From contig CAJXRM010000003.1 of NCBI GenBank assembly GCA_913059205.1, positions 1 to 64,000 of the forward strand: DNA of 64,000 nucleotides, written 5' to 3'. Under the pieces are notes generated by a model that was given only the letters and a program-made list of their open reading frames with translations, ran no database searches and was not told the origin of the DNA. Positions within the stretch are counted from its first letter, which is position 1. Every line of letters begins with the position of its first letter. The position numbers were made by a program, and so were the translations under genes. Shown in pieces: positions 58,415-64,000 of this stretch. This DNA is from an uncultured Flavobacteriales bacterium (GTDB lineage Bacteria > Bacteroidota > Bacteroidia > Flavobacteriales_D > Crocinitomicaceae).

Positions 58415-59515
58415 TTAATTTGCGCAATTACCTGCGTAATAGTTTTTACCGGTTTCCGACCCTAATTCTTTTGCCTTGTGCCAATCTTCACACGCACCGT
58501 TTAAATCACGTAGCATTTCTTTTGCCATTCCACGGTTAGTATAGGCAGCGCCATTTTCTTTATCATGTTCAATGGCCTTATCGGCAAATTCTTTTGCTTT
58601 TGCGTAATCTTTTTTCTTGAAATGAGCACCACTCAAATTAGATTCAGCAGCAGAATAATTGGGTTTAATTGAAAGTGCTTTGGTGAAATCACTAATTGCG
58701 TCATCAATTCTTCCTTTGTCCAATTGCGCTACACCACGATTATTGTAAGCCAAATGGAAATTTGCATCAACTGAAATTGCTCTGTTAAAGGCTTCCATCG
58801 CTCCTTTGTAATCGTTCATTTTATTTTTTGTAGTACCTATGTTATTTAAAACGAATGCTAGATTTGGGTTTTTTCGGGCAGCTTCTTCATAATCAGCTAT
58901 TGCTTTTGCATAGTCGCCTTTCATTCTATGAGATGAACCACGATCGTTTAACGCATTTACAAAATCAGGGTTTAATTGCAGTGTTTTAGTGAAATAGCTT
59001 ATTGCACCATCATAATCTTGTTGTAAAAAGCGCAATGTGCCATAATTGTAGTATGCTTTTGGGTTCGTTGCATCTAAAGAAATTGATTTTTCATAATCTT
59101 TTTCCGCTTTTAAATAATCATTTAGGCCTTGCAATGCTCTTCCACGTTGAAAATACGCTTTTGAATAGGAAGGTTTCAGTTCAATCAATTTATCAAGCGT
59201 TTTGGAAGCATCCGCATATTTTCCGATTTCATTTTCTGCTACTCCTTTGTTGTAATAGGCTGCAGTAAAATTAGGATCGAATCCTACTGACTTTTTAAAT
59301 TGTTCAATTGACGCTTCAAATTTCTTTTCTGAAAACAACTTAATTCCATTGTTGTAAGCCTCTTGACTATTTGCAATAGCAGCATTTTCAATATTTAGTG
59401 CTGTAATTGAGTCTCGATAAGCCTGTTCTTCCGGGGTTAATTCTTCTACTTGAGAAAAAGTGAAGTTGCTTAAACCTATGAATAGGAGTAGGCATAGTTT
59501 TGTTGATTTTATCAC
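58415..59515 (-). CDS. Exported TPR-repeat protein
   Basis: This is a 366-aa protein with a GTG start at 59515 giving signal peptide IKSTKLCLLLFIGLSNFTFSQ (frames further upstream lack one). About nine consecutive TPR units follow, for example FTAAYYNKGVAENEIGKYADASKTLDKLIEL and KAYYNYGTLRFLQQDYDGAISYFTKTLQL, ending ENGAAYTNRGMAKEMLRDLNGACEDWHKAKEL. It is a periplasmic protein-interaction scaffold. It lies 12-15 bp upstream of the PorE-like gene and is probably cotranscribed with it, so a role in the same envelope complex is likely. Confidence 0.82.
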   Translation of the reverse strand: MIKSTKLCLLLFIGLSNFTFSQVEELTPEEQAYRDSITALNIENAAIANSQEAYNNGIKLFSEKKFEASIEQFKKSVGFDPNFTAAYYNKGVAENEIGKYADASKTLDKLIELKPSYSKAYFQRGRALQGLNDYLKAEKDYEKSISLDATNPKAYYNYGTLRFLQQDYDGAISYFTKTLQLNPDFVNALNDRGSSHRMKGDYAKAIADYEEAARKNPNLAFVLNNIGTTKNKMNDYKGAMEAFNRAISVDANFHLAYNNRGVAQLDKGRIDDAISDFTKALSIKPNYSAAESNLSGAHFKKKDYAKAKEFADKAIEHDKENGAAYTNRGMAKEMLRDLNGACEDWHKAKELGSETGKNYYAGNCAN

Positions 59516-59624
59516 AGTTTGTTTTTTAGATTTCGAACTCCAAAATACAAACTTTGTGCCTAAGTTGCTTCGATAAGTTATTAACAATCTCAAAATTGTT
59601 ATTTTAGCATTCTAAAGAATTATT

Positions 59625-60833
59625 ATGTCAAAAGAAGTATTTATAGTTGATGGAATTCGCACACCAATCGGGAATTTTGGAGGAACGCTTGGAGGAATAA
59701 GAACGGATGATTTAGGAGCAATCGTTATCCGAGAATTGATGAAAAGGAATGCTCAATTGGATCCTTTGCTAATTGAGGATGTTTTGTTTGGTTGTGCCAA
59801 TCAGGCCGGTGAGGACAATAGAAATGTTGCTCGTATGTCAGGATTATTAGCAGGTTTGCCATATCAAGTAGGAGGAGAAACCATCAATCGCCTTTGTTCA
59901 TCAGGGATGGCTTCAACAATTAATGCAGCTCGCGCTATAAAGGATGGTGCAGGCGATATTTATATTTCTGGCGGTGTGGAAAATATGACGAGAGGACCTT
60001 GGGTGATTTCGAAGACTTCAACGCCTTTTGGTAGAGATGCACAAATGTTTGATTCATCATTTGGTTGGAGGTTTATTAACCCAAAAATGCAAGAGATATA
60101 TGGAACAGACGGTATGGGAAATACAGCTGAAAATCTAGTTGACCTATACGGAATTGAACGAGAAGCACAAGATAGATTTTCTTGTTGGTCACAAGAGAAA
60201 GCGACAGCTGCGAGAAATTCTGGGCGATTGGCAGAGGAAATTGTTTCTGTTGAAATCCCTCAAAGAAAGAAAGAGCCAATTATTTTTAGTCAAGACGAAT
60301 TTATTCGTTCAAACACTACATTCGAAACATTAAGTGGTTTGAGACCAGCATTTAAGAAAGACGGAACTGTCACGGCAGGAAATTCTTCTGGATTAAATGA
60401 TGGGGCTGCAGCATTATTAATTGCTTCGGAGGACGCTATAAATAAAAACAGCTTGAAACCATTAGCTAGAATTGTGGGAGCTGCAATCGCTGGAGTTGAA
60501 CCTCGCATAATGGGAATTGGTCCAGTATATGCTTCGGAAAAAGTCTTGGCTAGAACTGGCTTAACATTGGATCAAATGGACATTTTAGAATTGAACGAGG
60601 CATTTGCTGCACAAGTTTTGGCGTGTACAAGAAAAATGGGACTTCAAGATAACGATCCACGCATTAATCCTAATGGAGGAGCTATAGCTTTGGGACACCC
60701 TCTTGGTGTTACTGGCGCACGAATTCTTCATTCAGCAGCCATCGAACTTCAAAAATCAAATAAGCGTTATGCACTAGTTAGTATGTGCATTGGCGTTGGG
60801 CAAGGTTATGCAACTATATTAGAAAAAGCATAA
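59625..60833 (+). CDS. paaJ: Thiolase, 3-oxoadipyl-CoA/3-oxo-5,6-dehydrosuberyl-CoA type
   Basis: This is a 402-aa thiolase. Catalytic residues are C91 (NRLCSSGMA), H358 (LGHPLGVTG) and C388 (CIGVGQG). The sequence [17 protein letters not shown] and the [28 protein letters not shown] segment are typical of PaaJ/PcaF-type thiolases, which finish phenylacetate or beta-ketoadipate degradation by releasing acetyl-CoA. General fatty-acid thiolase function cannot be excluded. It is 16 kb from paaABC and not linked to other degradation genes in this window. Confidence 0.85.
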   Translation: MSKEVFIVDGIRTPIGNFGGTLGGIRTDDLGAIVIRELMKRNAQLDPLLIEDVLFGCANQAGEDNRNVARMSGLLAGLPYQVGGETINRLCSSGMASTINAARAIKDGAGDIYISGGVENMTRGPWVISKTSTPFGRDAQMFDSSFGWRFINPKMQEIYGTDGMGNTAENLVDLYGIEREAQDRFSCWSQEKATAARNSGRLAEEIVSVEIPQRKKEPIIFSQDEFIRSNTTFETLSGLRPAFKKDGTVTAGNSSGLNDGAAALLIASEDAINKNSLKPLARIVGAAIAGVEPRIMGIGPVYASEKVLARTGLTLDQMDILELNEAFAAQVLACTRKMGLQDNDPRINPNGGAIALGHPLGVTGARILHSAAIELQKSNKRYALVSMCIGVGQGYATILEKA

Positions 60834-60875
60834 GTTTACCAACGATTGTGCTTTGTAAATCGTTAACTAATTAAG

Positions 60876-62456
60876 ATGAAAAAACTAGGAATATTAATAT
60901 TTGCGCTTTTCGTTGCACTTTCATGCAAAAAAGAGAAAACTACTTGGGAAAGTGATTGGAGCGCACCTTTGATTAGTGATACCTTGTCATTAAGAAATTT
61001 GGTTAATGATTCGACATTACTAGAATCGGGCGGTTATTATTCTCTAGATTTGAACCGAGAGATCTTTAATCTGGATTTAACAGAATTGATTGAAATTCCA
61101 GATACAACAATAGCACAAAACTTCACTTTTAGTACAAATCTGAATATCGCTGCTGGATTTAGTTTTATTAATTCTATCGAAGAACACTTTTTCGATTTGA
61201 AGGAAGTGCAACTTAAACAGATTGTAGCGAAAAGTGGTGCAATTGACATGAAAGTTATAAACCCATTACCAACTGCGGCTATTTTCAAAATAAAACTACC
61301 TGGCGTATCGAAAAATGGAATTGAATTTACCGAAACATACATCGCTCCACCTGGTACGGCAACAAATCCTGGAATTGTTGAAAAATCAATTGATCTTTCC
61401 TGGTATTCGATGGACCTGACTGGAGTTTCAGGTGGTGATTACAATTACATCAAATCACAAGTTGAGGTTTCTTCTGACCCTTCTGGGCCGGATATTGTAG
61501 TTTCTCCAAGTGATTTAATAAAATTTGAAGCAAAATTTAGAGATGTAAAAGTTGATTATGCTAGAGGTTATTTCGGTAATCGAATTATTGCGGATACAAG
61601 CGATGTTTTAATTGATGCGCTTCAAAGTGTGGCTGGTGGAAATATTGACATACCAAATACAGCAATTGAATTTAAAATAGAAAATGGTATCAAAGTAAGT
61701 GCGCAAGGAACTCTTGTTAATTTTACAAACGAAAACGCAAGCGGAACTTCTGTATCACTCGTGAGTCCTTACATTGGATCATCTCAGAATATAAGTCCGG
61801 CAACCGGTTCTTGGAGTACATTAACTCCTTTTATCAAAACGTTGATTTTTAATCAGGGCAATAGCAATATTGAACAATATATTGGTAATCTTGGTGCGAA
61901 ACATAAGTTAATTTATCGCTTTCAAATTAATCCATGGGGAAATATTTCTGGGGGGTATGACGAACTTTTCCCAAATAGTAGATTGAAAGTTAAAGTAAAA
62001 GCGACAATGCCTTTGGCAATTGGTGTAAATGACTTGGTTATAAAAGATACCTTTGATTTAGAACTAAATCAGGACCCGGAAAAAACAAGAATTATTGGAG
62101 GGGAGCTGATTTTAAACACGTCAAATGCCTTTCCTATTGGGGGGCAAGTAAAACTGCATTTATTAGGAGAAAATGGAAATGTTCTGCATACAATTTTAGC
62201 TTCTTCCAATTTATTATCGGCTCAATTTGGCGCGTACAATTCAAGTTACAGTTTTAACTTGGCAAGTTCAGAATTGCATTTTTTACTTGGAGAGTCGGTT
62301 TTGGATAATATTAATGACGTGAGACAGGTAGCTATTGAAGCTTTGTTTAAAACGGAAAATCCCACGACGAATTTAAACGAGCCGATGTCAATTCCCGTAG
62401 GCGCATTTTTAGCATTTAAGTTAAAGGCTAAGCTGAAAACTGAAATGAAATTTTAA
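60876..62456 (+). CDS. Large hypothetical lipoprotein
   Basis: This is a 526-aa lipoprotein: lipobox ALSC (Cys about 17) followed by KKEKTTWESDWSAPLISDTLSL, the usual opening of a Bacteroidota lipoprotein family of unknown function (W-x-x-x-x-x-x-P-L). The body is beta-rich, with several sandwich-like modules (TYIAPPGTATNPGIVEKSIDL, LPNSRLKVKVKATMPLAIG-like segments) and ends KLKAKLKTEMKF. It overlaps nothing and is followed after 2 bp by the DUF5723 gene, so the two are likely cotranscribed. Confidence 0.68.
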   Translation: MKKLGILIFALFVALSCKKEKTTWESDWSAPLISDTLSLRNLVNDSTLLESGGYYSLDLNREIFNLDLTELIEIPDTTIAQNFTFSTNLNIAAGFSFINSIEEHFFDLKEVQLKQIVAKSGAIDMKVINPLPTAAIFKIKLPGVSKNGIEFTETYIAPPGTATNPGIVEKSIDLSWYSMDLTGVSGGDYNYIKSQVEVSSDPSGPDIVVSPSDLIKFEAKFRDVKVDYARGYFGNRIIADTSDVLIDALQSVAGGNIDIPNTAIEFKIENGIKVSAQGTLVNFTNENASGTSVSLVSPYIGSSQNISPATGSWSTLTPFIKTLIFNQGNSNIEQYIGNLGAKHKLIYRFQINPWGNISGGYDELFPNSRLKVKVKATMPLAIGVNDLVIKDTFDLELNQDPEKTRIIGGELILNTSNAFPIGGQVKLHLLGENGNVLHTILASSNLLSAQFGAYNSSYSFNLASSELHFLLGESVLDNINDVRQVAIEALFKTENPTTNLNEPMSIPVGAFLAFKLKAKLKTEMKF

Positions 62457-62458
62457 TT

Positions 62459-63700
62459 ATGAAACAATCGTTAGCTATTATTTCAGTTATAGTTTCAATG
62501 GTTCAATTTTCCATTGTTTCGGCTCAACTTATCCCCGAAAACTACGATACTTTAACTCTTTCTCATGAATTAATAGTTAAAGGAAATATTGATTATTACG
62601 GGACATCAGTTCAGAATGACATGCTTTCAAAATTTGTTCGTGGTGGACAAATAACCGAGGAAAATAAGAACAATTCGTTTGATCGACATAAAGCCATTAA
62701 TCGATTAGGAGCAATCGGCGAGGGAGAAATTGAATATAGAAATTACAACAAGCACTTATTTAAAAATAGAAACTGGGGATTCAATATTAAAGTTGGGTAT
62801 ACAGTTTTTGCTGGACTTTTGTATTCAAAGGATGTTTTTGGAGGGATTTTTTATGGGAATGATCGCTATTCAGGGGAAACAATGGATTTATCTGGAACTA
62901 AATTATCGTACATTAATTATCAAAAATTAGGGTTTGGAATTATAGATGAAAAATCAAAGTCGTCAGTTACGTTTAATTTGTATAATGTTAGTGATCGTGT
63001 TTCTGGACATATTCGAGAAGGAACGATATTTCAACACGAGGACGGTAGTGCTATAGACGTTGTATTAGATGGAGACTTTGAAACGAAAAGAAACAAAAAA
63101 TTCAATCAAGGATTAGGTGTTGGACTGGATGTTGATTTTAAAATACCAGTTAACTGGATTAAAGAGAGAAAGGCATTTGTTCAATTTAAAGTGCAGGATT
63201 TAGGAGTGTCATATATGTATGAAAAGCAAAAAGTGTATTCTGTTGACACTTCTTTTACTTATGCTGGTTTCCAATTAAATGATTTAATAGGTGAAGAAGC
63301 TATATTCAACAACGAATCGTTTAATGTTTTGGATACACTTGGAATAAAATCGAGCGAAAAAAGTCGATTTGTTTTAATGCCTGGATATATTCAAGTAGCA
63401 AAAATTGTAGATGATCAACAAGAGCATAAATGGCAATCATTTTTTGGAATTAGATTGTACACTACTTTGGTTTATAGTCCATACGTTTTTGGAGGCGTAG
63501 ATTATAAAGTTGCCAAATGGATGCATATCGGAGCGAATCTGTCTTATGGAGGTTTTGGAAAATTGAGAGGTGGACTATACGCAAGTGCTAAATTTGGAAA
63601 TTATTCAATTGGTTTGAGTTCAGAGAATGTTGTCGGTTGGTTTTCTCGGAAAAATTCAAGCGGACAATCAATAAATTTGAGATTAAGATGGGCAATTTAA
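62459..63700 (+). CDS. DUF5723-like outer-membrane protein
   Basis: This is a 413-aa exported protein with signal peptide KQSLAIISVIVSMVQFSIVSA. The mature part consists of alternating strands with aromatic girdles (GFNIKVGYTVFAGLLYSKDVF, VFGGVDYKVAKWMHIGANLSYGGFG, YSIGLSSENVVGWFSR) ending SINLRLRWAI, typical of a beta-barrel with C-terminal aromatic strand. It is similar in style to the DUF5723 family. It probably forms an outer-membrane channel or scaffold with the upstream lipoprotein. Function unknown. Confidence 0.68.
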   Translation: MKQSLAIISVIVSMVQFSIVSAQLIPENYDTLTLSHELIVKGNIDYYGTSVQNDMLSKFVRGGQITEENKNNSFDRHKAINRLGAIGEGEIEYRNYNKHLFKNRNWGFNIKVGYTVFAGLLYSKDVFGGIFYGNDRYSGETMDLSGTKLSYINYQKLGFGIIDEKSKSSVTFNLYNVSDRVSGHIREGTIFQHEDGSAIDVVLDGDFETKRNKKFNQGLGVGLDVDFKIPVNWIKERKAFVQFKVQDLGVSYMYEKQKVYSVDTSFTYAGFQLNDLIGEEAIFNNESFNVLDTLGIKSSEKSRFVLMPGYIQVAKIVDDQQEHKWQSFFGIRLYTTLVYSPYVFGGVDYKVAKWMHIGANLSYGGFGKLRGGLYASAKFGNYSIGLSSENVVGWFSRKNSSGQSINLRLRWAI

Positions 63701-64000
63701 TAAAAATGTGTTTTTTCGTTTTCTGCTCTTTGAACAGCTTTGGGCAGATTAAATTCTTCAATATTTACACGAACAATGGCTCCGATCAGGGTCAAGGGGT
63801 TGTCCAGTTAGAAGATAGTAGTTATGTCATTACTGGAGCTTCAAGTAGTTTTTCTGGAAGTTCTCAGGCATTTTTAATGCACGTTGATAGCCTTGGAAAC
63901 TATTTGTGGTCCAATAGTTACGGGGGACCAGAGAATGAATCGGGTAGAAGAGTTTTATACAAAAAGAATTTTGGGTTTTTCATATGTGGCTTTACAAATT
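63688..64000 (+). CDS. Exported protein with repeated beta-propeller-like motif, 3'-truncated by window end
   Basis: This open frame runs off the right edge: 104 codons from ATG 63688. The signal peptide GNLIKMCFFVFCSLNSFGQ has a Lys in its n-region; the shorter start at 63706 would leave only about 13 residues. The mature sequence has GSDQGQGVVQLEDSSYVITG, AFLMHVDSLGNYLW and YGGPENESGRRVLYKKNFG, the pattern of Bacteroidota secreted proteins built of delta-60/kelch-like repeats, usually with a T9SS tail. It overlaps the DUF5723 gene by 13 bp. The rest is outside the window. Confidence 0.65.
   Translation, partial: MGNLIKMCFFVFCSLNSFGQIKFFNIYTNNGSDQGQGVVQLEDSSYVITGASSSFSGSSQAFLMHVDSLGNYLWSNSYGGPENESGRRVLYKKNFGFFICGFTN

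Noticed and set aside
1-64000. tRNA, rRNA, tmRNA genes or a CRISPR array
   Set aside because: No cloverleaf-like blocks with GGTTCGANTCC-type arms, no rRNA sequence and no regularly spaced direct repeats with unique spacers were seen on reading the intergenic regions.

Overview
The window is a low-GC (about one third G+C by eye) chromosomal stretch from a Bacteroidota bacterium, most likely order Flavobacteriales and possibly Crocinitomicaceae-like. The reasons are: many proteins with type IX secretion (T9SS) C-terminal sorting tails (YPNP...GxYFVxI...KKxIK), SCKK-type lipoproteins, Bacteroidota-restricted families (DUF4836, DUF4159, DUF4924, DUF5723, SiaC/DUF1987, DUF6370), TAnnTTTG-type -7 promoter elements and few Shine-Dalgarno sequences. 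No rRNA, tRNA or CRISPR array was seen. The first 48 bases are not genomic: they are an Illumina Nextera i7 adapter/index, so the left edge is an untrimmed contig end and the first gene is 5'-truncated.

Layout. 1-6 kb: YceI protein, two heme-motif secreted proteins, DUF4836 lipoprotein with msrB, a lytic transglycosylase, yidD. 6-17 kb: a cellulose-synthase-like glycosyltransferase, accA, ispE, a VCBS-repeat T9SS protein, a GT-C membrane glycosyltransferase, an SGNH/PKD protein, creD, a nitroreductase. 17-20 kb: a 56-aa protein ending DCVGCGS and an operon with an exported ankyrin protein. 20.5-27 kb: a tripartite RND efflux operon. 27-29 kb: a GH39-like T9SS glycosidase. 29-34 kb: an accessory island with an orphan T9SS tail, a 21-bp-period tandem repeat, a higher-GC LuxR-type regulator and three minus-strand genes laid out like an integron gene-cassette array. 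35-39 kb: a core operon (pepT, holA, rsmE, DUF4159) and ndk. 39-43 kb: a ZIP metal transporter under a dyad-containing promoter, a candidate small RNA, and a phenylacetyl-CoA epoxidase cluster paaA-X-paaB-paaC where X has a GreA-like architecture. 43-54 kb: NUDIX CoA pyrophosphatase, lgt, secreted proteins, ATP-grasp/DUF6370/paaY operon, tag, BadF-type kinase, SiaC-like protein, OmpH, DUF4924. 54-64 kb: FAD-linked oxidase, a PorE-like OmpA protein with a TPR partner, a paaJ/pcaF-type thiolase, and lipoprotein/DUF5723 genes ending in a partial gene at the right edge.

The most interesting structure is at 30.3-33.97 kb. Three consecutive minus-strand genes (membrane protein, HEPN/ApeA-like protein, secreted protein) are separated by 80-85 bp imperfect palindromes bounded by AAC/GTT cores. 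The palindromes share a nearly identical loop (ACAATTACACTC[T/G]AGAAA on the coding strand). The outer bases covary gene by gene: each gene has matching inverted termini at its own two ends (GGCTTATAAC for one, TATCTATAAC for another, AACCATA for the third). That is the expected signature of integron cassettes with attC sites, but no integrase is present here. One cargo gene carries a HEPN RNase-like RHKIVH motif, making it a plausible anti-phage gene.

Pathway links: paaA/B/C, paaY and paaJ are scattered over 20 kb, and PaaD, PaaE, PaaG, PaaZ and PaaK are not in the window. T9SS cargo genes coexist with a PorE-like cell-wall anchor protein. Lipoprotein genes coexist with lgt.
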